Assembly (NCBI GenBank): GCA_946902875.1
Contig: OX336339.1
Location: 1,420,397-1,484,396, forward strand
DNA length: 64,000 nt
DNA from: Nematopogon swammerdamellus
Taxonomy: Eukaryota > Arthropoda > Insecta > Lepidoptera > Adelidae
Direction: 5' to 3'
The notes beneath the pieces are model-generated. The model was not told the origin of the DNA. It ran no database searches and worked only from the letters and a program-made list of their open reading frames with translations. Position numbers and translations under genes: made by a program. Positions 12,177 to 22,699 of the stretch are shown one piece after another. How positions within the stretch are numbered: position 1 is the first letter of the stretch; every line of letters begins with the position of its first letter.

Positions 12177-12220
12177 GTAAGCCTAAGGAGGTTTTTGCAT
12201 TATTAAACGTATATATACGG

Positions 12221-12634
12221 GTGGGTGACCCTGTGGTTTCCCGCGACTTAGAACCACTGCAACTCCGTAGGGACGTTGATAGTTCTATCGTCTATTTGAT
12301 GGGAAGTGTTCGGAGGAGCTGTTTAACGCCATTCCGCCGTCCCCATTCCACCTCCGCACTACGAGTACTGGGCAGGGGATGCACCCATATTCAATCGACC
12401 TACCACACGGTTCTGTAGGCCTTTTATTCACAGAATCGGGAAAATGTGGAACGCACTTCCTGCCCATCTATTTCCTCCCAAGTACAGTCTGAGGTTTTTC
12501 AAATAGGCCGTGAAAGGGCTCCTGTCAGGCCGGCGTGGAATTCGCAATCCCCGTGCATCATATAATGTCCACGGGCATCGTTAGATATCTACTTGTAGGT
12601 TAAAAGATGCCACATGTCGCGCTATCCATAAAAA
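12221..12634 (+). mobile_element. LINE 3' fragment (family C), copy 2
   Basis: Duplicate of 4477-4890. It begins about 45 bp after the exon 1 donor, inside CFAP70 intron 1. Confidence 0.7.
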
Positions 12635-12658
12635 AATATAAATATAATGAAGTCGATT

Positions 12659-13200
12659 ACACGTGTCTCTTCCTCTTTTCTTTATGGAATCCGGTATGGG
12701 TGGGTCTGGCAGTGGGAATAGGCCACATGCTCCGACCGACTACCAAATAACACCTCCAACTGGTTCCATATCGAGGACTTCCCTTTGAAATACTGGTAAC
12801 ATTAAGCAGCGGGTGGCCGAGTGGTTTGGGCATCGACTTCTCATGCGAGAGGTCCGAGGTTCGAATCCGGTCGTGTACCAATGAGTTTTTTCTGACGAAA
12901 AAAATTACGTGCATATCTACACCTGCTGCTTCACCGTTCGGAACCGGTGTAAAACTGGTAGGTCCCTTCCCTTCTTACCTTACTAGGTGGTAGGATTTAT
13001 CCCTCCCGGGTTGATACCACCGCACTGAATGAAATGTCGGTCGAAACGGCTATGTAAATACATCGTGTTTTCCGTCCAGTTCTGTGTAGCCGACATGAAA
13101 TTAAGGGAGGCACTGACATGGCATAGTTCACCCGGTGTTATGGGCTAACATCACGGATGTTGTAGGTGATGTACCCAACCTTGTCAGTTTAAAAAAATAT
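12659..13200 (+). mobile_element. Recombinant SINE S2/S1, copy 2
   Basis: Duplicate of 4915-5456. It ends 47 bp before exon 2. Confidence 0.7.
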
Positions 13201-13246
13201 ATTTTTACCAACTATTTCTTGTCTAATTAACTGAATTTTACTTCAG

Positions 13247-13381
13247 TAACGATGGAACCATTAGGTAGATCGAGTAGTGCCCCCAGCTCTCGAAATACGT
13301 CAGGCCCTTCTGGAGTCGCTGGGAGTTCAGACCCCGACGTCATCAGTTTCTGCAACGTAGACTTGCTGTCTGTTGTTTGTG
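13247..13381 (+). CDS. CFAP70: CFAP70 coding exon 2
   Basis: 135 nt, phase 1 at both ends (CTTCAG|TAACG ... TGTG|GTTAGT). It encodes about residues 82-126: a low-complexity Ser/Gly/Pro stretch followed by VISFCNVDLLSVVC. This matches the position of the ILGQAVVDLLPLL strand of the vertebrate protein. The missing ORF-track signal is explained by its small size. Confidence 0.8.
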
Positions 13382-13393
13382 GTTAGTAAAACT

Positions 13394-13948
13394 ATTTTAT
13401 CGATCTGAATTTTCAGGTATTTATTCTTCTTCGTTGCTTCTTATCGCTGTTGAAGCTTTAGTCAATGCTCGCTTAGCTTTCGTGAAATCAAACCTTAGAA
13501 ATTGCGGCATCGTGAAAACCAATTTATCAGTCAATGCCGTCATATTTCCGTACCATAGAGTAATATTGTTATATAATGGTATAGAGAGCAGATCTGCTCC
13601 CGAGTACCTATCTTCGCGTTTTCAGTACTTATCTTCCCACGGCTTCGGTCAAGTGATGATAATATCTTAGCCATTGCCACTCGTAAAACTGGATATTACA
13701 CAAACTCCTTTTCTGTGCACGCAGCTCGGCTGTGGAATCTACTACCTCACTGTATACGGCACTGCAAGTCGCTTCCGTTATTCAAAAAACACTTAAAGTT
13801 GTACTATCTCCGTCAGTGTGAAGTCAAAAGCTAAAAAATCCTTTAATTCTGAATGGACAAGTATGTATGTATATATTTAGGTATTATGTATTATATAAAT
13901 TGTAATTCATATGTATTTAATTTAATCTATAAATAGTAATTTATACGT
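13394..13948 (+). mobile_element. LINE family A 3' fragment, left half, interrupted by gypsy
   Basis: Same as 5650-6199. It ends at the gypsy target site TACGT (13944-13948). The other half resumes at 18141 with TTAATTAACTAGTATG. Confidence 0.75.
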
Positions 13949-14080
13949 TGTTGTAAAAAAGTTAGTAATGTCATATGAACTGACATGTTTGTCAGAAAAA
14001 GATCAACGATTTTTATTAAAATGTTATAAAAGTACAATACTTTTATTTTATTGAAAATAGCATAAATACATGCTACAACA
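13949..14080 (+). repeat. Gypsy 5' LTR (132 bp)
   Basis: It begins TGTTGTA and ends TACAACA, 7-bp inverted ends. It differs from the 3' LTR only by 3 extra bases (ATTAAAATGTTAT versus ATTAAGTTAT), which points to a young insertion. The preceding TACGT is the target-site duplicate. Confidence 0.95.
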
Positions 14081-17058
14081 TGGCGCAGCCGTTCACTGTA
14101 CCAGCTCCTATGAACGTGGAAGATGGAGAAATCAGAGATAGCTGGCTCAAGTTCAAACAAAGATTCGAAATATATCTCGAAGCCTCTGAGTATGTGGAAA
14201 TAAAATCAAATAGAAAACTTGCTATTTTCTTGAACTGCATAGGTGAGAGAGGTTTAGACCTTTACAACAACGCACTGTCAATAAGTTCGGACAAGAGAAA
14301 AGATTATGATGCAGTAGTCGCTGCCTTTGAAGAGTATACTGCGTCCCGGAAAAATAATATAGTAAGCAGTTTTAAATTCAACACAAGACAACAACAGGAA
14401 GGAGAATCCTTTGATGCTTATTATGAAGAACTAAGAAGGTTGATCAAGGCTTGTGAATATGAAACTGTGGAAAATCGTCTACTACGGGATAGAATAGTGT
14501 GCGGGCTGAACAACTCAAATCTTCAGCAAAAACTCTTATCGTCAGGTGACATATCATTAGAACAGGTTTTAACTATTTGCTGTCAGCGATGCAGTAGAAA
14601 ACATGTACGTGGAAAATGTCCTGCTTTTGGTAATATCTGTGGCTATTGTAAAGTACCCAACCACTTCGAGGCTGCGTGCTATAAGAAGAAACGAGTTCAT
14701 CAAGTTGAAAACAAGGGCACGGACAGTGACACCTCATCTGATTCTGAAGCGGGACATTCTAAACAGAAAAGTCTCATGTCGGTCAAGACTGTACTTGAGG
14801 TAAAGGAGGATGATTGGTTTGAACAAATATCCATAGATAATTGTGAGGTAGCATGTAAGATAGATACAGGAGCCCAGGTAAATGTTATGCCAGTAAAAGT
14901 TTTGCGAAAAATTGGTTACAATAAAAAATTTCTCAGTCCGTCTCATACTGTTCTAGAAGCGTTTGGTGGTGAAAAATACGAGACACTGGGTAAAATATCA
15001 ATGAAGTGTGTTTTAGAGAAAAGAGAGTGTAATTTGGAATTTATTGTGACAGGTGAGAATGTTAAAAAAGTAAGGTCTCCTATAATAGGTTTTAAAGGTA
15101 GTCGTAAGTTGAACCTGGTCAATATAAAAGGTGCATCACTGATCATGTCTGAGCAATTGAGTGATAAAAACGCCTTTATAGAGAATAATAAAGATTTGTT
15201 TACAGGGTTAGGAAAATTCGATAAAGAGTATCATATTAAGGTAAACGAAAAGCATGAACCCGTGGTCTGCCCTCCGAGACGAGTACCTCAATCAATAATG
15301 CCTAGGTTAAAGGATAAACTTAAGGACTTAGAGAAAGAAGGTATTATTGCTCCTGTAACTCAACCAAAGAACTGGGTAAGTAGTTTAGTTGTGGTTGAAA
15401 AGCCAAATGGCTCTTTGCGTGTGTGTTTAGATCCAATGCACCTTAACAAAGCTATAATTACTGATCACTCTTTGATACCCACCGTTGAGGAAATAATTCC
15501 AAAACTGACAAATAAGAAAATATTTTCAGTTTTAGATTTGAAGGATGGATTTTATCATATAAAGTTAGATGACGTATCATGTGACTTATGTTCATTCTCC
15601 ACGCCTTTTGGTGTATATAAATTCTTAAGGCTTCCGTTTGGGGTGAAGTGCGCTCCTGAAATATTCCAAAGTCGCACATCTGAGATATTCGGAGATATCG
15701 AAGGTGTCGAAGTCTACTTTGACGATGTCATAATCGCAGCTGAAGATGATACAACGCATGACCAGATTATGAAAAAAGTAGTAGAACGAGCCAGAGGTAA
15801 GGGTGTCAAATTTAATGAGTCAAAAATTCAATACAAGTCTCATGAAGTGAAGTATCTAGGCTATCACTTTTCAAAAGATGGCTATAAACCTGATGAGACT
15901 TATTTAGAGGCTATTTTAAAAATGGATACCCCGAAAAACAAGAAAGACCTACAGAGACTACTCGGAATGTTTGGATATTTGAGAAGATTTATTCCCAATA
16001 TGTCTCAGACGTCTACTTGTCTTTATGAGCTACTTAAGAAAGAAGTTCTGTGGCAGTGGATGCCATCTCATGAAAAAGCTCTCAATACTCTGAAACAGCA
16101 AATAACTCATCCGCCAGTGTTGAAGCTGTTTGACTCATCACTACCTATCACAATTCAATGTGACAGCTCTAGTGAAGGCCTCGGTGCATGTTTACTCCAA
16201 GAAGGCGCACCAGTTCTATACGCTTCACGAACTCTAACTAAAGCTGAGAAAAACTATCCGCAAATCGAAAAAGAATTGTTGAGCATAGTTTTCGCCACAG
16301 GCCGGTTTCACAGTTTAGTTTATGGCAGAGAAGTAATAGTTGCTAATGACCATAAACCACTAGAAACTATTCTAAAAAAGCCAGTACATGATATTGGGAG
16401 TCCCAGAATACAGCGTCTTAGGCTTAAATTGTTAAAATATAATATTAAGATGATTTATATTCAGGGCAAATATTTGTATATAGCGGACACATTGTCGAGA
16501 GCTAGTATGGCTGATATAACTGATGATCTACAGTTGACTGAAGTTGTTCATTGTGTAGGGTTGTGTGAGAGTCTTGAAATAAATGATCAAAAGAAAAAAG
16601 AGTATAAAGAAGCTACATTGAGAGATCCGAACTTAAGAGAAGCACTGAAATTTTGTCAGAAAGGGTGGTCAGAGTCATGCAAGAGGGCAAAAGGTGAACT
16701 GCGAGTGTTATATCAACACAGAGACAAGTTGTCAGCAGATGAAGGTTTAGTGTTCTTTAATACGAAAATTGTGATACCACTTGATATGCGTCAACATGTT
16801 TTGTCTAACTTGCATGCAGGCCATTTTGGCATGTCAAAAATGAAGGCTAGAGCTCGTCAGCTTGTTTATTGGCCTAATTTAGATACGTCAATTGAAAATT
16901 TTGTCGCTAAGTGCTCTCACTGTCAGAAGTACCAGAATTCAAATAGAAAAGAACCTCATATTAGCATGAAAATTCCAAAACTTCCTTGGAGTGTACTAGC
17001 CATGGACTTCATGGACTATGGTGGAAACACATATTTAATTGTGGAAGACTTTTTGTAA
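14080..17058 (+). CDS. Gypsy gag-pol polyprotein, interrupted by an in-frame stop
   Basis: 992 codons. Order: gag; zinc knuckle CX2CX4HX4C at about residues 187-200 (CGYC...); aspartic protease IDTGA at about 262; reverse transcriptase with YFDD at about 546; RNase H starting near QCDSS at about 695; integrase zinc-binding HHCC from about His912; and the first Asp of the integrase core in AMDFMD. The ATG shares its A with the last base of the LTR, so the primer-binding site is translated. The frame ends at TAA 17056-17058 inside the integrase core. The same frame stays open beyond it, so a late nonsense mutation is likely and this copy should be non-autonomous. Confidence 0.92.
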   Translation: MAQPFTVPAPMNVEDGEIRDSWLKFKQRFEIYLEASEYVEIKSNRKLAIFLNCIGERGLDLYNNALSISSDKRKDYDAVVAAFEEYTASRKNNIVSSFKFNTRQQQEGESFDAYYEELRRLIKACEYETVENRLLRDRIVCGLNNSNLQQKLLSSGDISLEQVLTICCQRCSRKHVRGKCPAFGNICGYCKVPNHFEAACYKKKRVHQVENKGTDSDTSSDSEAGHSKQKSLMSVKTVLEVKEDDWFEQISIDNCEVACKIDTGAQVNVMPVKVLRKIGYNKKFLSPSHTVLEAFGGEKYETLGKISMKCVLEKRECNLEFIVTGENVKKVRSPIIGFKGSRKLNLVNIKGASLIMSEQLSDKNAFIENNKDLFTGLGKFDKEYHIKVNEKHEPVVCPPRRVPQSIMPRLKDKLKDLEKEGIIAPVTQPKNWVSSLVVVEKPNGSLRVCLDPMHLNKAIITDHSLIPTVEEIIPKLTNKKIFSVLDLKDGFYHIKLDDVSCDLCSFSTPFGVYKFLRLPFGVKCAPEIFQSRTSEIFGDIEGVEVYFDDVIIAAEDDTTHDQIMKKVVERARGKGVKFNESKIQYKSHEVKYLGYHFSKDGYKPDETYLEAILKMDTPKNKKDLQRLLGMFGYLRRFIPNMSQTSTCLYELLKKEVLWQWMPSHEKALNTLKQQITHPPVLKLFDSSLPITIQCDSSSEGLGACLLQEGAPVLYASRTLTKAEKNYPQIEKELLSIVFATGRFHSLVYGREVIVANDHKPLETILKKPVHDIGSPRIQRLRLKLLKYNIKMIYIQGKYLYIADTLSRASMADITDDLQLTEVVHCVGLCESLEINDQKKKEYKEATLRDPNLREALKFCQKGWSESCKRAKGELRVLYQHRDKLSADEGLVFFNTKIVIPLDMRQHVLSNLHAGHFGMSKMKARARQLVYWPNLDTSIENFVAKCSHCQKYQNSNRKEPHISMKIPKLPWSVLAMDFMDYGGNTYLIVEDFL

Positions 17059-17892
17059 AAATGGTTGGAAATCATTCCAACTCAGTCTAAAACATCATCC
17101 GCTGTAGTGAAGTGCTTAAGTAAATTATTTGCGATACATGGAATACCAAAAAAAGTTGTTAGTGATAATATGCCATTCTCGTCCTTAGAATGTAAGAAGT
17201 TTGCTTTAGAGAATGATGTTGAGTTTTGCTTCAGTAGCCCTAGGTATGCTCAGGCAAACGGTCAGGCCGAACGAGGTGTTCAGACAGCAAAGAAAATTCT
17301 AAAGAAATGTCAATCTAGTAAGGTGAGCTTAGAACAAGCATTGCTAGATTGCCATACGTTACCTGTAACCGGAACATCGTTTTCTCCGTCTGAAATACTT
17401 ATGGGTAGACTACTACGTACACGGGTTCCTGCTTCTTGTAATGCTTTGAAACCTAAATTGTCTTTGACTGAATTTCGTGAAGAACTAAAAAGAAATCAGA
17501 AGACATCTGAAGAATATTATAATAAACGAGCTCATAAGAGAGGTGAATTTGTTGAAAACGATAAAATATATTATAGAGAGGGGAAGAGTTGGTTACCAGG
17601 TCTTGTTGTTTCTAAGATAGAAAATCCTAGGTCCTATAAAATATTAAATAATTTGAATAATGAGCTAGTACGAAATAAGTTTCACTTAAGAAAAAGAACT
17701 GATTTATCTCATCTTTATGGGGAGGTCGATGAAAGTTTAAATATTAACAATTGTAATGTGCAGGTAGAAGATACCGTTAGAAATGTCACACAGCCAGTTA
17801 TAAATGCAGGTTTCGTTGAAGAACAACACACTGGTGGGCCCAGAAGACAAATTAAGTTGCCTGAGAGATTTAATGATTTTGTAATGTATTAG
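17059..17892 (+). pseudogene. Gypsy pol 3' part after the stop (integrase core and C-terminus)
   Basis: In the same frame as the upstream ORF, after TAA 17056-17058. It holds the second Asp (VVSDNMPF) and the catalytic Glu context (ANGQAERGVQ) of the integrase DDE core, then a basic tail, ending with TAG. There is no independent start worth proposing; it is the separated 3' end of pol. Confidence 0.88.
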
Positions 17893-18006
17893 TGGCGTAT
17901 ATTTTATGTGTTGTTTGTGTTCTTTGAAATTGTGTTATTTTAAAATGATTAACCTGTGTTGGAGTAACATTAGCTTTAATGTATGTGACTCAACTTAAGA
18001 GGAAGA

Positions 18007-18135
18007 TGTTGTAAAAAAGTTAGTAATGTCATATGAACTGACATGTTTGTCAGAAAAAGATCAACGATTTTTATTAAGTTATAAAAGTACAATACTTTTA
18101 TTTTATTGAAAATAGCATAAATACATGCTACAACA
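18007..18135 (+). repeat. Gypsy 3' LTR (129 bp)
   Basis: TGTTGTA...TACAACA, followed by TSD TACGT (18136-18140). Preceded by the polypurine tract. Confidence 0.95.
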
Positions 18136-18140
18136 TACGT

Positions 18141-18404
18141 TTAATTAACTAGTATGTACTTATATGTAGTGTATATTATAGTATATTATAGTTATTTTCC
18201 TTATATTATATTTTACATTCCCACACTCAAGTATTTTGCTACTACCTACTTATATCTCGCAACATACGACTCTCAAACATCCAAAGGTTGACTGGGAGAA
18301 ATCCCTGTAAGGGATAAGTCCGCCTTTGCCCCTCATGTAAATTTCTTATTGTGTGTTTATGTTAAATGTTTTTTGGAGCAATAAAGTATTTCTATTTATC
18401 TATC
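18141..18404 (+). mobile_element. LINE family A 3' UTR, right half
   Basis: Resumes the LINE interrupted at 13948. It contains GGGATAAGTCCGCCTTTGC and AATAAAG and ends in a TCTA/TATC microsatellite, the shared 3' end of this family (also 20750-20893, 54000-54085, 58430-58555; reversed at 49185-49446). Confidence 0.75.
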
Positions 18405-19139
18405 TAGAGAGGAAGCTTCGATTTCCAGCTTAGTTCAATGAAAGCGCCATCTATTGATTGGGAACAATACTACTACAGCCATGTTACTAAACAACTACTT
18501 ATTATTTATTTCTTAGAAGTGTGTAAGGTATAATGATAAAACTTTATTTATGAATAGGTAATAAACATAGATATGTACAATATTCGTTACAATTTGATTG
18601 ATTGTTTATTGTTAATCTGACCACTTATTTACGTTACCTACATAAGTCCACCGGTATAGTCCCATCGTCCTTTTACCTTGCCTTACATCACATCACAACC
18701 CAGGACACAGCACTTTCGTAGCATCGATGCATGGAACAATAATATTGAATTACAACCCAAAAATTAGGTACATCACAGAGTAAACGAATATTCTTCAGCA
18801 CAAGCATGTTCCGCATGTTTCGCTTTTGATGATATTTTGGTTTTTTGGCGTGACACATCTCATCGAATAATAAATACCGATGGACGACGGCAAACAGTTA
18901 TATCCTCTTTGGGCGATGGGTGACATCCAAAACATAAAAAAAAAATATCTAAAAAAGTAGTACCGGGCTCCTCAGCCGGGCTCGATAAATAAATAGCTCT
19001 ATTTAAAGAAATTTTTAATTTTCTTCCACCATGTTCCGTACCGCATTCGTCACTGTCAGACTGTCAGATTTGGCACGTTTAAACTCTTGTTGAAGAAACA
19101 TTATCTTAGCGCTTTATCTGTATTGGAAATATTATCTTT

Positions 19140-19590
19140 TGCCCGCGGTTTCGCTCGCGGTAGAGTCGGTTTAATAGCAAATCAGATTAAACTCAAATAT
19201 TATAATTAACAATTGCTTCTCTTATATTCTCTCTCCCTCCTGTCCATACTATACTTTCCTTGATACAGCTCAGCCCTATGACTATTTAGCGTGATGGTCT
19301 GTCTGTATGTATGTTTAAGGTAAAGTTCGGAGCCACTGAACAGATTTCGATGTGGTTTGCACCAATGGAAAGAGTAGCTCTTGAGGCTCACTATAGGCCA
19401 TATAATAGCACGCTAAATAGCCTTAGTGCTGAGCAGTATCAAAGAGAGTATAGTACTACGAGGTCTAGTATGGACGGGTGAGAGAGATAAAATATAAGAG
19501 AAGCGATCATTTATTATCTTAAAAGCGCTTAAATCGGATATGCTATTAAACCGAATCTACCGCGAGCGAAACCGCGGGCAGAAGCTATGT
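19140..19590. repeat. Head-to-head pair of Helitron-like ends / large inverted repeat
   Basis: CCCGCGGTTTCGCTCGCGGTAGA at the left is mirrored by TCTACCGCGAGCGAAACCGCGGGC at the right. Inner parts (CTTCTCTTATATT, TATTTAGCGTG) are also mirrored. It looks like two copies of one element inserted in opposite directions, or a foldback. Confidence 0.55.
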
Positions 19591-19837
19591 AGTATACACA
19601 TATTTTTAATCTTTTTGAGTTTAGCCTTTTATTAATTATACTCATTTTAAATTTTAAACTCATTTTAAAAAAAATTACATAAGTCGACGTTTCGCCGGCT
19701 TCTCCAGGGACTGCGGGAGTTCCTGGAGCCGACTGGCAACTCGACTGGTTTGACGTCAGGTGCAACGGGCACCAGACGTCGATACCAACCTAACTGTTGC
19801 ATCCTGCCCAATTTGTATTTGTATGCAATAAATATCT

Positions 19838-20416
19838 CTTCTCTATCTCTATCTCTATCTCTTACTCTATCTCTTACTCTATCTCTTACTCTTAGTCTAT
19901 CTCTTACTCTAACTCTATCTCTTACTCTATCTCTATCTCTATCTCTATCTCTATCTCTATCTCTATCTCTATCTCTATCTCTATCTCTATCTCTATCTCT
20001 ATCTCTATCTCTATCTCTATCTCTATCTCTATCTCTATCTCTATCTCTATCTCTATCTCTATCTCTATCTCTATCTCTATCTCTATCTCTATCTCTATCT
20101 CTATCTCTATCTCTATCTCTATCTCTATCTCTATCTCTATCTCTATCTCTATCTCTATCTCTATCTCTATCTCTATCTCTATCTCTATCTCTATCTCTAT
20201 CTCTATCTCTATCTCTATCTCTATCTCTATCTCTATCTCTATCTCTATCTCTATCTCTATCTCTATCTCTATCTCTATCTCTATCTCTATCTCTATCTCT
20301 ATCTCTATCTCTATCTCTATCTCTATCTCTATCTCTATCTCTATCTCTATCTCTATCTCTATCTCTATCTCTATCTCTATCTCTATCTCTATCTCTATCT
20401 CTATCTCTATCTATAT
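19838..20416 (+). repeat. (CTCTAT)n hexamer microsatellite, about 580 bp
   Basis: Near-perfect hexamer tract, with variant ACTCTT units only at the left end. It creates long but spurious frames on both strands (Ser-Leu repeats on plus, Asp-Arg repeats on minus). Confidence 0.98.
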
Positions 20417-20445
20417 CTCCATCTCCATCTCCATCTCCATTCTCC

Positions 20446-20893
20446 ATCTCTTATTCAAAAAAACACCTAAAACTGTATTCCTCCGTCAATGTGAAGTAAA
20501 AACCTAAAAAACAAAAAACAACTTTTGTTTCATACTTACCTGGATGGACAAGTATGTATGTATGTATATTTATTTGTATATAATATTCTATATAGTAAGT
20601 AATTTATATGTATTAAACATGTATGGCTTATATTTTACTAGCATGTACTTATATGTATTGTTAATAAGTATTCTTATTATTATTTTATCTTCAATTGTCA
20701 CGCTCAACTCTTTTGCTACTACCTACTTGCATTCCACTTTATTTTCTAATCTCAAACATCCAAAGGTTGACTGTAAGAAATCTCTGTTAGGGATAAGTCC
20801 GCCTTTGCACCTTATGTAAATTTTCCAATGTATTTGTTACTGTTTAATGTTTACTGGAGCAATAAAGAATTTTCTATCTATCTATCTATCTAT
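20446..20893 (+). mobile_element. LINE family A 3' fragment
   Basis: It begins CTTATTCAAAAAAACACC (end of the LINE ORF), continues with TGGACAAGTATGTATG, GTTGACTGTAAGAAATC and AATAAAG, and ends in (TCTA)n. The last repeat unit lies 41 bp before exon 3. Confidence 0.75.
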
Positions 20894-20933
20894 TATACAA
20901 TGCAATACAATACAAATTTGTATCCATTCAAAG

Positions 20934-21196
20934 GTCACAAGAAAGTGTACATCACAAAACGTTTGGAGCCACTTCGAGTGCCGAACGTTCTGTTGCGAAA
21001 GAGTTGGTGCAACTTGCCGCTGATCACACTCGAGCTTTACATAGAGAGAAACGAAGAAAACCGATATTATCACAAGAAGTTGTTGAATACAATGGCAGTA
21101 GAAATGACTCTCTTCGCTGCATACAATTTGCCCTGGGAAGACAGTGATAAGTTATCTTGTACGGTCGCGACCGAATTACCGGTGATAAATCAAAAG
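20934..21196 (+). CDS. CFAP70: CFAP70 coding exon 3
   Basis: The acceptor is CCATTCAAAG|GTCACAAG, phase 1; the donor is AATCAAAAG|GTGAAC, phase 0. It encodes about residues 127-214, from HKKVYITKRLEPLRV to DKLSCTVATELPVINQK. This matches the second beta-rich segment of vertebrate CFAP70. The acceptor has a poor pyrimidine tract because a LINE tail sits just upstream, so the start is the least certain point. Confidence 0.8.
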
Positions 21197-21208
21197 GTGA
21201 ACTTTTAC

Positions 21209-21412
21209 TTTTTTTTTTTTTTTTTATGGAAACTGACACGGTTGGCTGCATCACCTACAACATCCGTGATGTCAGCCCATAACACCGGGCGAACTTGGTG
21301 CCACGTCAGTGCTTCCCTTCAGTCGTGCCGGCTACACTGAACTGGACGGAAAACACAAACTATTTACATAGCCGTTTCGACCGTCCTTTCATTCAGTGCT
21401 GTTCAGTTACTT
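21209..21412 (-). mobile_element. SINE S1, 3' half
   Basis: Oligo-T, then TATGGAAACTGACACGG: the inverted S1 tail. It begins 13 bp after the exon 3 donor. The head is missing. Confidence 0.75.
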
Positions 21413-21444
21413 GTTGTATTAGGTATATTTTTCAACCCGCGACG

Positions 21445-21822
21445 AAAAAAAAAGTTTTAAAAAACATAAAACCGACTTCCTAAAAAAAGTAAAACTAAAA
21501 AACTATTTAAAATAAAAATATAAAAACCGCCTTCAAAAATATATGAAATAAAAACCTAAAAAAAAAAAAACGAACCCTAGAGTTGGAGGCGGTGCTAAAA
21601 AGGCTACACAAATCACAAAGGATATTATCATCCACTCATGTTTTCTTTCATGCATCATTTTTGCTTGCTTTAGCACCGCCTTCAACTCTAGGGTTCGTTT
21701 TTTTTTTTTAGGTTTTTATTTCATATATTTTTGAAGGCGGTTTTTATATTTTTATTTTAAATAGTTTTTTAGTTTTACTTTTTTTAGGAAGTCGGTTTTA
21801 TGTTTTTTAAAACTTTTTTTTT
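21445..21822. repeat. Long inverted repeat (about 154-bp arms, about 70-bp loop)
   Basis: Left arm 21445-21599 and right arm 21669-21822 are nearly perfect complements. Landmarks are ACCGACTTCC, AACCGCCTTCAAAA and CGAACCCTAGAGTTG. A foldback or MITE-type element; a relative lies at 38702-39090. Confidence 0.85.
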
Positions 21823-21948
21823 ATTTCACAGTTTTTTTCAGTAATTTTTTGCTATTAATGTACTCGGCGGAATCGCTCGGCCTTCGGCCTCGCGATACCG
21901 CCTCGCTTTCCAATCCGATCTTGACCCAATTAAAGTAGGACCACGTCA

Positions 21949-22301
21949 GCTTCGATAGCTCAGTGGTGCAGACAGTCAACTGTCGCTATTGAATGTTAAG
22001 CAACGCTGGGTGAGGTCAGTACTTGGATGGGTGACCGCTGACCGTTGGAGGCTGAACGACGTTCGGATTCCTCGTAAAACTGTAGGTCCCTTCCCTCCTA
22101 ATCTTACTTGGTGGTAGGGTTTAACCTGCCCGGGTTGGTACCACCGCACTGAATTAAACGTCGGTCGAAACGGCTATGTAAATAGTTTGTGTTTTCTGAC
22201 CAGTTCAGTGTAGTCAGCACGATCAAAGGGGGAAGCACTGACATGGCACTTAGTTTACCCGGTGTTATGGGCTGACATCACGGACGTTGTAGGTGATGTT
22301 G
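21949..22301 (+). mobile_element. SINE S1, lacking tail
   Basis: Full tRNA/5S-like head (GATAGCTCAGTGGTGCAG ... GTACTTGGATGGGTGACC) and body. It breaks at GTAGGTGATGTTGCAG, where the next tandem array begins. Confidence 0.8.
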
Positions 22302-22655
22302 CAGAACTTAGTAGAATGGACAGACATAAACGTGTTACGGAACCCTACTTTTATTATAAAATAACCGTCGGAGGACCTTCGTTGAAAATTGTGAAATTTA
22401 GTAGAACGGACAGACATACATTTGTTACGGAACCCTACTTTTATTATAAAATAACCGTCGGAGGACCATGGTTGAAAATTGTAAAATTTAGTAGAACGGA
22501 CAGACATGCATTTGTTACGGAACCCTACATCCATTTTGAAATAAATGTTAAATTTAGTAGAACAGACAGACATGCATTTGTTACGGAACCCTACATTCAT
22601 TTTGCAGAACTTAGTAGAATGGACAGACATAAACGTGTTACCGAACCCTACTTAA
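22302..22655 (+). repeat. Tandem array, units of about 65-115 bp
   Basis: Five units share GTAGAA(C/T)GGACAGACAT and TGTTACGGAACCCTAC; some also hold TAAAATAACCGTCGGAGGAC. Both strands stay open across it, which is a product of the repeat and not of coding selection. Confidence 0.8.
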
Positions 22656-22699
22656 CAGTTGCACTCCGGGAGTGCCGGCAGATCCCGTGCCACTCTAAC

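Larger units (their letters stand above)
6372..14115. repeat. Tandem segmental duplication, copy 2 (complete 7744-bp unit)
   Basis: This is the complete second unit. Its first 1366 bases (6372-7737) have no partner in the window, because the partner lies before base 1. The rest repeats 1-6371 at an offset of 7737 to 7745. At its right end the homology stops inside gag, but here the gypsy element runs on intact. Copy 2 is therefore the ancestral arrangement, and the join 6371/6372 is the duplication breakpoint. Confidence 0.88.
13949..18135 (+). mobile_element. Ty3/gypsy LTR retrotransposon
   Basis: 4.2-kb element with LTRs at both ends, 5-bp TSD TACGT (13944-13948 and 18136-18140), a likely primer-binding site TGGCGCAGCC directly after the 5' LTR, gag-pol in a single frame, and polypurine tract AAGAGGAAGA just before the 3' LTR. 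No envelope ORF is seen. It lies in CFAP70 intron 2 on the sense strand, inside an older LINE. Confidence 0.95.

Noticed and set aside
19665..20499. Long ORFs of 260 aa (minus, Asp-Arg repeats) and 249 aa (plus, Ser-Leu repeats)
   Set aside because: Both are translations of the hexamer microsatellite with no stop in its unit; no domain or start context supports a gene.
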